This document shows positions 7,427 through 12,563 of a stretch of DNA of 15,024 nt, one piece after another; position 1 is the first letter of the stretch; each line of letters starts with the position of its first letter. A model generated the notes under the pieces. The model was not told the DNA's origin, searched no databases, and saw nothing but the letters and a program-made list of their open reading frames with translations. Origin of the DNA: Clostridia bacterium (lineage in GTDB: Bacteria; Bacillota; Clostridia; Christensenellales; Aristaeellaceae); the NCBI GenBank assembly GCA_017458865.1, contig JAFSZW010000463.1, positions 1-15,024 on the forward strand, in the 5' to 3' direction. The position numbers were made by a program, and so were the translations under genes.

Positions 7427-7873
7427 TTAGTTGTACTGTTCATAAACGTAATCGGAAAACGATTCGAAATTGTCATCCATTGCGGATTCATTCTGATAGT
7501 ACTTCTCCGAATCCCAGATTTCGATATACGAATTGATACCGACAAAGACAATATCCTTGGTCAGTCCTATCTTCATCCGAAGTTTCGTCGGAATCAGCAC
7601 ACGTCCCTGGGAATCCATTGTATTCTCAGCAAAAGACATGCTCATGACATACCGGACATACTGCATGCCGGTCTTATCCATTGGATTAATCTTTCTGAGG
7701 CGCTCAAGCTGCTCCTCCCAGATCTCCTCCGGATAGATGGCCACTGCGGTTTTGCTGGGATTGATGGTAATTGTGAAGTTCTCGCCCAGTGCATCACGGA
7801 ACGATGCCGGGATGATCACACGGCCTTTGCTGTCAAGAGAATGGTCATATGACCCGGAAAAGGATTTTCCCAT
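7427..7873 (-). CDS. mraZ: Transcriptional regulator MraZ
   Basis: MraZ is a DNA-binding regulator that heads dcw clusters and in Escherichia coli represses its own operon. The 148-residue product shows the two tandem SpoVT/AbrB-like halves, each with the conserved DxxxR motif: DSKGRVIIPASFR (14-26) and DSQGRVLIPTKLR (87-99). The ATG at 7873 was preferred over an in-frame start at 7897 because GGAGGT lies 8 bases before it and the protein then begins MGKSFSGSYDHSLD, as family members do. A clear promoter and a set of evenly spaced G-rich repeats lie directly upstream. ftsL follows after 61 bases. rsmH, nearly always the next gene, is absent. Confidence 0.96.
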   Translation of the reverse strand: MGKSFSGSYDHSLDSKGRVIIPASFRDALGENFTITINPSKTAVAIYPEEIWEEQLERLRKINPMDKTGMQYVRYVMSMSFAENTMDSQGRVLIPTKLRMKIGLTKDIVFVGINSYIEIWDSEKYYQNESAMDDNFESFSDYVYEQYN

Positions 7874-7886
7874 ACCGTATGACCTC

Positions 7887-7921
7887 CCTCCTAGCACTCC
7901 ACTCTGCTCCCTTTTCCGCCT
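7887..7921 (-). promoter_or_regulatory. Putative MraZ operator: four G-rich repeats at 10-base spacing
   Basis: Reading the minus strand, AGGCG (7917-7921), GGGAG (7907-7911), TGGAG (7897-7901) and GGAGG (7887-7891) occur with exactly 5 bases between neighbours. E. coli MraZ is known to bind TGGGN direct repeats separated by 5 bases near the mraZ promoter, so spacing and position fit an autoregulatory operator. The block starts just after the -10 box and the last repeat runs into the mraZ ribosome binding site. The core sequence is looser than in E. coli, and part of the G-richness is the ribosome binding site itself. Confidence 0.55.
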
Positions 7922-7950
7922 ATTTTATACCATTTTCTTCCACATCGCAA
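7922..7950 (-). promoter_or_regulatory. Sigma-A type promoter of the mraZ-led dcw operon
   Basis: On the minus strand TTGCGA (7945-7950) and TAAAAT (7922-7927) are separated by exactly 17 bases. The -10 lies about 50 bases before the mraZ start. It is the best promoter candidate for mraZ-ftsL-murE-mraY-murD-ftsQ. A 12-base inverted repeat, CTTCG-AA-CGAAG (7963-7974), lies just upstream of the -35 and may be a regulator site. Confidence 0.75.
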
Positions 7951-8004
7951 GAGATGACCACCCTTCGTTCGAAGTTTTTTTCCGTCTTAATCGTTATAAT
8001 TTAT

Positions 8005-8033
8005 TAACATTTTTGTCATATTTGTAACATTTT
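8005..8033. repeat. Direct repeat of AAAATGTTA, 20-base period, upstream of the mraZ promoter
   Basis: TAACATTTT on the plus strand (AAAATGTTA on the minus strand) occurs at 8005-8013 and 8025-8033, exactly 20 bases apart, or two helical turns. A shorter copy, TAACATT, is at 8153-8159. The pair sits 55 to 83 bases upstream of the mraZ -35 box. Same-face spacing suggests a protein site, though AT-rich DNA produces such repeats by chance fairly often. Confidence 0.4.
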
Positions 8034-8050
8034 CAGCCGTCTCGCCTCCC

Positions 8051-8257
8051 TTATCCCCAATATATTGAAAGAGTTACGGCTTTAACCACAACATACTTCC
8101 TTATTTCCTGTTTTTTTCTATCCGAAAATTTAACAATTTCACCCAAGCTTTTTAACATTCCAGGTTTCCTCAAAAGAAACCACAAGTCTGTTTTTAAAGC
8201 TCTCCACGCATCCTCCACACCTGCAAAATTCTCTGTGCGCACCTGGGCATATGACAA
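8051..8257 (-). CDS. Possible 68-residue small protein of unknown function
   Basis: I do not recognise this protein. The frame starts with TTG at 8257, 6 bases after GGAGG in an exceptionally strong ribosome binding site, and ends with TAA. The product is small and basic, with no clear membrane span or signal. It contains DLWFLLRKPGMLKSLGEIVKF in its middle third and a KYVVVKAVTLSIYWG end. The DNA is AT-rich and uses AGA, AGG, ATA and TTA codons that are less favoured in the neighbours. No promoter is evident between it and the terminator 22 bases upstream, so it would need read-through or an unseen promoter. It may be a real small gene, recently acquired or lineage-specific, or a chance frame behind a ribosome-binding-like sequence. 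Confidence 0.35.
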   Translation of the reverse strand: MSYAQVRTENFAGVEDAWRALKTDLWFLLRKPGMLKSLGEIVKFSDRKKQEIRKYVVVKAVTLSIYWG

Positions 8258-8266
8258 TTATCACCT
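8248..8266 (-). repeat. Copy 2 of a 19-base repeat (AGGYGATAATTGTCATATG)
   Basis: This copy reads AGGTGATAATTGTCATATG and overlaps the strong Shine-Dalgarno and TTG start of the possible small gene. It matches 18 of 19 bases of the copy at 9849-9867. Confidence 0.55.
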
Positions 8267-8273
8267 CCTTTCT
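8260..8273 (-). promoter_or_regulatory. Maximal-length Shine-Dalgarno sequence
   Basis: The minus-strand AGAAAGGAGGTGAT is complementary over 14 bases to the conserved 3' end of 16S rRNA (the ATCACCTCCTTTCT tail of Gram-positive 16S). The TTG start of the 68-residue frame follows GGAGG by 6 bases. No other ribosome binding site in the window is this long a match. Confidence 0.5.
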
Positions 8274-8277
8274 TATC

Positions 8278-8312
8278 AAAAAAGAAAAAGGACTGCCACA
8301 ATGGACAGTCCT
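8278..8312 (-). terminator. Intrinsic terminator after the metallophosphoesterase gene
   Basis: On the minus strand AGGACTG pairs with CAGTCCT; the stem is extended by CCA/TGG after a single bulged T around a 3-base loop. A T-rich run (TTTTTCTTTTTT) follows. It begins 12 bases after the stop codon of the gene at 8325. Confidence 0.85.
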
Positions 8313-8324
8313 CATCATCAGTTG

Positions 8325-9032
8325 TCAAAACGGAATCTCTTTAAGCGCGAATCCCAGCGCATCGCAGCTGACAAGGTCATAGTTCACCTGCTCATACACG
8401 CCAACAAACGCGCTCATGATTGCATTTCCATGCATATGCCCGTAAACGCACTCCCGGATTCCCCGTGATGTCAGCACCTCTGTAAAACCTGTTCCGGTGC
8501 TGACAGTATCCTTTGTAATGGGTGGATAATGCATCATCGCCACAATGGGGCATCCATCCCGGGCAAGGCCGGCGGCCTGGTCAAGCGACATGCCAAGACG
8601 CAGGACCTCCCGGTTGTAGATCTTCTCTACATTGTCCTGCTGGGCACCTCCGCTGCCGGGAATCATCCATCCTCTCGTCCCGGCAACTACCAGATTGCCG
8701 AATCGAAAGGCGTCATTCTGAACAGCATACATGTTTGCCGGCAGACGCATACGCAGCTGCGTAAGAGAATTCCACCAGTAGTCATGGTTTCCCTTGAGAA
8801 TCACGATGGTCCCCGGAAGCCTTGAGATCATCTCAAGATCCTGCAGCGCATTCTCGAGGGTAATCGCCCATGAAATATCTCCAGGGATCAAAACCACATC
8901 CGAATCGGATACCTTATCCCGCCAGTCCTGACTGATCTTCTCAAAGTGATTCTTCCAGTGAGCGCCAAAGATGTCCATGGGCTTCTTGTCCCCGCCTGGT
9001 AAATGCAGATCCCCGATAGCCCAAAGTCTCAC
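8325..9032 (-). CDS. Calcineurin-like metallophosphoesterase
   Basis: This 235-residue protein belongs to the dinuclear-metal phosphoesterase superfamily. All motif blocks are present in order: GDLH (D8, H10), PGDIS (D52), GNHDYWW (N82, H83, D84), MHYPP (H168) and GHMHG (H199, H201). It should be cytoplasmic: no signal peptide or membrane span is seen. The natural substrate cannot be read from the sequence; relatives include nucleotide and protein phosphatases. The start is the GTG at 9032, with AGGAGG 7 bases upstream. It lies 37 bases after the zinc-ribbon gene, with which it probably forms a two-gene unit, and is followed directly by an intrinsic terminator. Length is complete for a single-domain member. 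Confidence 0.92.
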   Translation of the reverse strand: MRLWAIGDLHLPGGDKKPMDIFGAHWKNHFEKISQDWRDKVSDSDVVLIPGDISWAITLENALQDLEMISRLPGTIVILKGNHDYWWNSLTQLRMRLPANMYAVQNDAFRFGNLVVAGTRGWMIPGSGGAQQDNVEKIYNREVLRLGMSLDQAAGLARDGCPIVAMMHYPPITKDTVSTGTGFTEVLTSRGIRECVYGHMHGNAIMSAFVGVYEQVNYDLVSCDALGFALKEIPF

Positions 9033-9069
9033 AAAAGCGCCTCCTGTTCACTTAATTCACCGGTTCAGA

Positions 9070-9486
9070 TCAGTTGTCCTCGAACTCGCTCTCCTCGTCA
9101 TCCATGTCCATCTCGAGTTCCTTGCTCTGCTCTTCTTCGAGCGAAAGCTGCTCACCCATCTCCGGCGGCACATCTGTATCAGGGATATCGCTGAGATCGA
9201 TCTCTTCGATATCAGTCACGTCTTCCATGTTGATTTCGACGTCCTGATCTTCAGTATCGACATCATCCTCACTTGCACTGACACGGCCCTGCTGCTGCGT
9301 CAGTTCCTTATAGCACTCGTAGCATACATCGCGTCCAGGCATAACGGGATTCTCATTGCAGATGGAACAGAGTTCAATCGGTTCCTCGTGGCGTTCGCCT
9401 TTCATCTCACGCTTGCAAACAGGACAATACTCCTCATTCTCAGGAATATAATTCAGTTCACACCTTGGGCATTTGATAAAGCGCAT
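9070..9486 (-). CDS. Double zinc-ribbon protein with acidic tail, function unknown
   Basis: The 138-residue product begins MRFIKCPRCELNY and contains two four-cysteine sites with identical spacing, CxxC-x11-CxxC: Cys 6, 9, 21, 24 and Cys 40, 43, 55, 58. Each should bind one zinc ion. From about residue 71 to the end, close to half of the residues are Asp or Glu, so the tail is very acidic and probably disordered. There is no membrane segment. I recognise the N-terminal pattern as that of conserved uncharacterised clostridial proteins, but know no function. The ATG at 9486 has GAGGTG upstream; an in-frame GTG at 9495 would overlap that site. A near-consensus promoter lies 74 bases upstream, and a metallophosphoesterase gene follows after 37 bases. 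Confidence 0.85.
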   Translation of the reverse strand: MRFIKCPRCELNYIPENEEYCPVCKREMKGERHEEPIELCSICNENPVMPGRDVCYECYKELTQQQGRVSASEDDVDTEDQDVEINMEDVTDIEEIDLSDIPDTDVPPEMGEQLSLEEEQSKELEMDMDDEESEFEDN

Positions 9487-9511
9487 AGATAACACCTCAA
9501 ATCGGATATTT

Positions 9512-9527
9512 GTTCGCTCATTCGAAC
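9512..9527. repeat. Inverted repeat in the leader of the zinc-ribbon gene
   Basis: GTTCG and CGAAC flank 6 bases in the transcribed leader, about 25 bases before the zinc-ribbon start. It could be a small RNA hairpin or an operator. The arm order is opposite to a Gram-positive LexA box, so an SOS assignment is not supported. Confidence 0.35.
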
Positions 9528-9559
9528 CTGATCCCGGGGTCGCCCCGAAATTCGCGCAA

Positions 9560-9588
9560 ATTATACATCACTGATTACCGCCTTGCAA
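9560..9588 (-). promoter_or_regulatory. Strong sigma-A promoter for the zinc-ribbon and metallophosphoesterase genes
   Basis: On the minus strand TTGCAA (9583-9588) and a consensus TATAAT (9560-9565) are separated by exactly 17 bases. The predicted transcript starts near 9553, about 67 bases before the zinc-ribbon ATG. Confidence 0.85.
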
Positions 9589-9821
9589 GACTTCCAACAA
9601 TCTTTTTATCATTTTTTTAGGCGGCTTTTTAGCCCTGCCAAAAAAGCTCGCATAGACGCAAACAGAAGGCATATCAGGGCAAAGTTGCTGTGTAATGGGC
9701 ACCGTGTATACATGCCTGCCGGCATTACTGAGCGTGTCAGATGCCGGTATGGCCTGTTCAGGACAGTTATGGCACGCCCGTCCATGTACAGGTTTCCCCG
9801 GTTCCAAGCTTAGCTGCTTTC
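9589..9821. other. Gene-free spacer between the holA terminator and the next promoter
   Basis: No credible gene is seen. A 79-codon open frame across it overlaps the promoter, lacks a ribosome binding site and reads like noise. The spacer contains a compound inverted repeat at 9612-9645 (outer T-run and A-run arms around GGC and GGCT stems; the wrong polarity for a terminator on either strand) and the longer hairpin at 9717-9749. The ribosomal gene rpsT, often found next to holA in Firmicutes, is not here. Confidence 0.6.
9717..9749. repeat. Long imperfect hairpin in the holA-zinc-ribbon spacer
   Basis: CCGGCAT pairs with ATGCCGG, and after a 2-base bulge CTGA pairs with TCAG around GCGTG, giving 11 pairs that extend by two more at the base with one G-U pair. 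No T-run follows on either strand. It may be part of a structured transcript or a DNA site; no known RNA family is recognised. Confidence 0.45.
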
Positions 9822-9848
9822 AAAAAAGACGTCCGTGACGGACGTCTT
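9822..9848 (-). terminator. Strong intrinsic terminator after holA
   Basis: A perfect 10-base stem (AAGACGTCCG / CGGACGTCTT) closes on a 3-base loop and is followed on the minus strand by a T-run. It begins 26 bases after the holA stop and should end the kinase-GerMN-holA transcript. Confidence 0.9.
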
Positions 9849-9867
9849 CATATGACAATTATCGCCT
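9849..9867 (-). repeat. Copy 1 of a 19-base repeat (AGGYGATAATTGTCATATG)
   Basis: This copy reads AGGCGATAATTGTCATATG and lies between the holA stop and its terminator. It matches the copy at 8248-8266 in 18 of 19 bases. Confidence 0.55.
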
Positions 9868-9874
9868 GCCGGCC

Positions 9875-10954
9875 TCATGAGGCAATTCCGGCCTTCCGCC
9901 GGGCAATGACCGCCATTTCCATCATCAGACGGTCCAGGCCCGCATCCACGCGAAGGTTGCCCCGCTTAATGTCGTAATCTGTCTGAATGCACCGTTCAAG
10001 GCATCGTCTGAGCGTAGATACACCCATCTTCCCGGAACGTGCCAGCGTCTTGCGGACAAAGAAAGACGGGATGCCAACACTTTTTGAAATATCAGCGCTG
10101 GATACGTGCGCCTGGTTCATGCTCTCTGCAAACAGGAGCTGGCGGATCTGCCTGGTAATCAGGGCAATCATGCCGATTGGGCTTTCGCCGGACCTCAGCA
10201 GGCGGTCTGCCTGTGAGAATGCACTCTCTGTCTTGCCATCAAACAGGGCATCTATCATCTCGAACACCTGTGCTTCGCTGGTTCTTGTTGCCAGCTTATC
10301 AACTTCCTGCTCGCCAATCTGGCCGCCCTCGCCCACATACGCTGCCAGCTTTTCAATCTCGGTATGCAGGCCTGTCAGGTCCCGCCCGCTCAGGAAGACC
10401 AGGCGCTCCCCGGCATCCGATGTGATCGACGCGCCATATTCCCTGACCGTCTTCTGAATCCATTTCTGGAGCTCGCTGCCATCAAGCTGCGCAAAACTTA
10501 CATTCCCGGGCAGGCCGGACAGGTATTTCCCCAGCTTTTTCCGTTTGTCAAAGCCGTCCCCGCCGTCAAACAGAATGCAGGTCGTGCCAGGAACATGTGA
10601 CAGATACTCAATAAGGCGGGTCGAATCATCCTCGGTATTGCGTCCCTTCCCCTTGGACTCCGCATCGTCTTTTCCTTTGGACTTCTCCTGCTCTTTGCCC
10701 AGCAGTGCCAGCTCCCGGACGATGACAAGCCGGTATTCGCTCATAAACGGAAATAGTTCGGCGGTTTCCATGATCTGATCAACGGTCGGCGCCACCAGCA
10801 CGTTCAGGTTCATCATATCCATTCCCGGCTGAATCAGCTTTTCGATGAGTTTCCGTTCCGCCTGTTTGCGCACATAGGCCTCCGGTCCCGAAAAGAGATA
10901 AACGGATTCTATCTTTCCCTCATTAATCGCTTTAAAGAGATCGTTCCGTTCCAT
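9875..10954 (-). CDS. holA: DNA polymerase III delta subunit HolA (clamp loader)
   Basis: The delta subunit opens the sliding clamp within the clamp-loader complex at replication forks. The 359-residue protein has the family opening with SVYLFSGPEAYVRKQAERKL (17-36), an ATPase-like domain I without a functional Walker A motif, as usual for delta, and the domain III region with FEMIDALFDGK, SPIGMIALITRQIRQLL and later GIPSFFVRKTL and LERCIQTDYDIKRGNL. A Lys/Glu/Asp-rich insertion of about 24 residues (87-110) follows the REL strand and may be a surface loop. The ATG at 10954 was chosen because AAGGAG lies 7 bases upstream; an in-frame ATG at 10978 has none. It follows the GerMN lipoprotein gene by 85 bases and ends in a strong terminator. 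Confidence 0.93.
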   Translation of the reverse strand: MERNDLFKAINEGKIESVYLFSGPEAYVRKQAERKLIEKLIQPGMDMMNLNVLVAPTVDQIMETAELFPFMSEYRLVIVRELALLGKEQEKSKGKDDAESKGKGRNTEDDSTRLIEYLSHVPGTTCILFDGGDGFDKRKKLGKYLSGLPGNVSFAQLDGSELQKWIQKTVREYGASITSDAGERLVFLSGRDLTGLHTEIEKLAAYVGEGGQIGEQEVDKLATRTSEAQVFEMIDALFDGKTESAFSQADRLLRSGESPIGMIALITRQIRQLLFAESMNQAHVSSADISKSVGIPSFFVRKTLARSGKMGVSTLRRCLERCIQTDYDIKRGNLRVDAGLDRLMMEMAVIARRKAGIAS

Positions 10955-11007
10955 TCCGTGACTCCTTCCCGTTTCCATGCCTCATGAATCTGGCAGTCTC
11001 ACTTTCC

Positions 11008-11023
11008 GGCAGTATTTACTGCC
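11008..11023. repeat. Inverted repeat between the GerMN lipoprotein gene and holA
   Basis: GGCAGTA and TACTGCC are separated by two bases. As RNA it would fold as a 5-base GC-rich stem with a 6-base loop. No T-run follows in the direction of transcription, so it may be a weak pause or processing site rather than a terminator. Confidence 0.4.
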
Positions 11024-11039
11024 TGCATACATTACAGAA

Positions 11040-12548
11040 TCACTGTGCGTCCCGGATCATGCCCGGTGCCCGCAGGAAGCTGCCCCGCAGCTCAGGTCCG
11101 TCTGCAGATGTGAGCTGTGTACCGCCAAAGAAGAAAATAACCCGATCCTTCTGTCCCTCAGTCAGCGTATTGACCATTGAATAGATGCAAAGCCTGCGGA
11201 CCTCTTTGCTGAGTGCCATGAGGCCCTCTCCAAATTTACCGGAAAGATTTACCACTATCTGTTCCCGTTCTTTCCGGATTGCCAGCACATCTGTGCCTTT
11301 GGCGCCTGATGGCATAATGCCGCGCGTCACATCAGCATCAAGCAGTGCCGCCAGAATCGCGTGCTCATTTTCTGCCTGACTGGCAGGAATGCACATTTCA
11401 AATGCCGTCAGTTTATCATCTGATTCATCTGCCCGGTAGCCCACAACCGTCGCACCAAGCAGATGGGAGAAATCCGTCCGCTCGATGAGTCCGTTATCAA
11501 ACCGGATGGCTTTTCCGCCGGATGTTTCAAATGCACTCAGCTCCGTCAGGAGTTTCCCGCCAATGCTGACCTCAAGTCCATCGACGCCAGGGACAAAGGT
11601 GAGCAGCGTTTCTGCGATCATACCGAGCCAGATCTCTCTGCGGATTCCCGCAGTTTTAAGCGCTTCAGTAACATCCGATGAGAAGAACAGCGTCATAACC
11701 CTGTCTTTCCCGTTATTGTCCCGGATGATTTCAGGCATTTTATCAAGATAGGTGAGCGGGTCTGGCACCTCCGGCCATTCGTGTCCGGGATCCGCGCCAT
11801 TCCCGAGCTCCTCCAGCAGCGTGTTCATATACTCTATGGATGAGATATTCCCAAACTGCACACTCCGGATATGCGGCAGCAGCGCGCCACCGTCCTCAGA
11901 CGGATAGTAAATGGTCGCAAGGCTTGTAAATGTCTTCCCGCCAGTCCGGATTTCCTCAAAGCCAGCGTACAGCGTATCAATCCGGTTCCCGGAATGGTGC
12001 GTAAAGGTGCCTGCAGGAATGGATCCTGCCAGATCAACACCTTCCTCGCGTCCCCCGATGAGCACATTGACATATTCCACTTCCGGCAGGGCCAGAAGGG
12101 ACTCAGCAATGGCATACCGCAGCGCAAACAGCCGCTCTGGCTCAAGGCCGCGGTAACGGGCAGGCAGAAGGACCGTTGCGATCTGTCCAGAACACTCCAG
12201 TTCCGCTCTGGTCGTCCCCCTTACATTCGGCCAGGTCCCACGCTCGCCTGTTTCAGGACCACGCAGCAGCGCGTCAAGCACCGCCTCCGCCCGGGACTGG
12301 CCGCCCTGGATAGTCAGCTCGCGGGAGACGCGGACCAGCTGATTCTCATCATCAGACAGGAAGCAGAGAATGCCGGTAAACGTTTCCGCGACCTGTTCAT
12401 CTGAGAGCGGACAGGTTGTCCCTGCTTTGATCTCCGGCAGGGTTTCAATGTGTTTCCCTTCCTCAATGACCGATGTGCATCCGCTCATCCCAAAGAGCAG
12501 GAAGAGGAGGATCAGGCAGAGGGCTGCAAAGCCCGCAGCAGTTTTCAC
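11040..12548 (-). CDS. GerMN-domain lipoprotein
   Basis: The 502-residue product has a hydrophobic signal peptide ending in the lipobox MSGC (cysteine 24), so it should be lipid-anchored on the outer face of the membrane. A first GerMN domain spans about 58-167 (LLRGPETGERG region through VNVLIGG). The rest contains two more GerMN-like units, about 205-355 and 380-490, the last with IMPSGAKGTDVLAIRKE and a VVNLSGKFGEGL strand pair. GerMN domains are named from spore germination protein GerM, but they also occur in envelope lipoproteins such as LpqB. The start is the GTG at 12548, with GGAGGGT upstream, 15 bases after the previous GerMN gene. The GerMN calls beyond the first are by pattern and less certain. 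A role with the adjacent kinase is inferred from context. Confidence 0.8.
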   Translation of the reverse strand: MKTAAGFAALCLILLFLLFGMSGCTSVIEEGKHIETLPEIKAGTTCPLSDEQVAETFTGILCFLSDDENQLVRVSRELTIQGGQSRAEAVLDALLRGPETGERGTWPNVRGTTRAELECSGQIATVLLPARYRGLEPERLFALRYAIAESLLALPEVEYVNVLIGGREEGVDLAGSIPAGTFTHHSGNRIDTLYAGFEEIRTGGKTFTSLATIYYPSEDGGALLPHIRSVQFGNISSIEYMNTLLEELGNGADPGHEWPEVPDPLTYLDKMPEIIRDNNGKDRVMTLFFSSDVTEALKTAGIRREIWLGMIAETLLTFVPGVDGLEVSIGGKLLTELSAFETSGGKAIRFDNGLIERTDFSHLLGATVVGYRADESDDKLTAFEMCIPASQAENEHAILAALLDADVTRGIMPSGAKGTDVLAIRKEREQIVVNLSGKFGEGLMALSKEVRRLCIYSMVNTLTEGQKDRVIFFFGGTQLTSADGPELRGSFLRAPGMIRDAQ

Positions 12549-12563
12549 TGTTTACCCTCCTCC

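Larger units (their letters stand above)
7951..8277. other. AT-rich intergenic island upstream of mraZ
   Basis: This stretch is clearly richer in A and T than the genes around it. It holds the possible 68-residue small gene, the direct repeats at 8005-8033, a 12-base inverted repeat at 7963-7974, and a near-palindrome around 8123-8139. Beyond these I see no tRNA, riboswitch or other recognisable RNA. Confidence 0.6.

Noticed and set aside
8260..8275. Plus-strand match to the 3' end of 16S rRNA as a fragment of an rRNA gene
   Set aside because: Only about 14 bases match and nothing upstream resembles 16S rRNA, so it is better read as a minus-strand Shine-Dalgarno sequence.
9512..9527. Possible LexA box upstream of the zinc-ribbon gene
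   Set aside because: The arms are GTTCG then CGAAC with a 6-base gap, the reverse of the Gram-positive CGAAC-N4-GTTCG consensus.
9612..9645. Possible terminator with T-run, hairpin and A-run
   Set aside because: On both strands the T-run precedes the stem and the A-run follows it, the opposite of an intrinsic terminator. The stem is also interrupted.
9568..9807. A 79-codon minus-strand open frame in the holA-zinc-ribbon spacer
   Set aside because: It runs over the strong promoter at 9560-9588, lacks a ribosome binding site and has no recognisable domain. It does not resemble ribosomal protein S20, which would be expected next to holA.
9836..9851. A 13-codon peptide starting at the ATG in the 9849-9867 repeat (MKTSVTDVFFESS)
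   Set aside because: It reads straight through the terminator stem, and the upstream AGGCG is a poor ribosome binding site.
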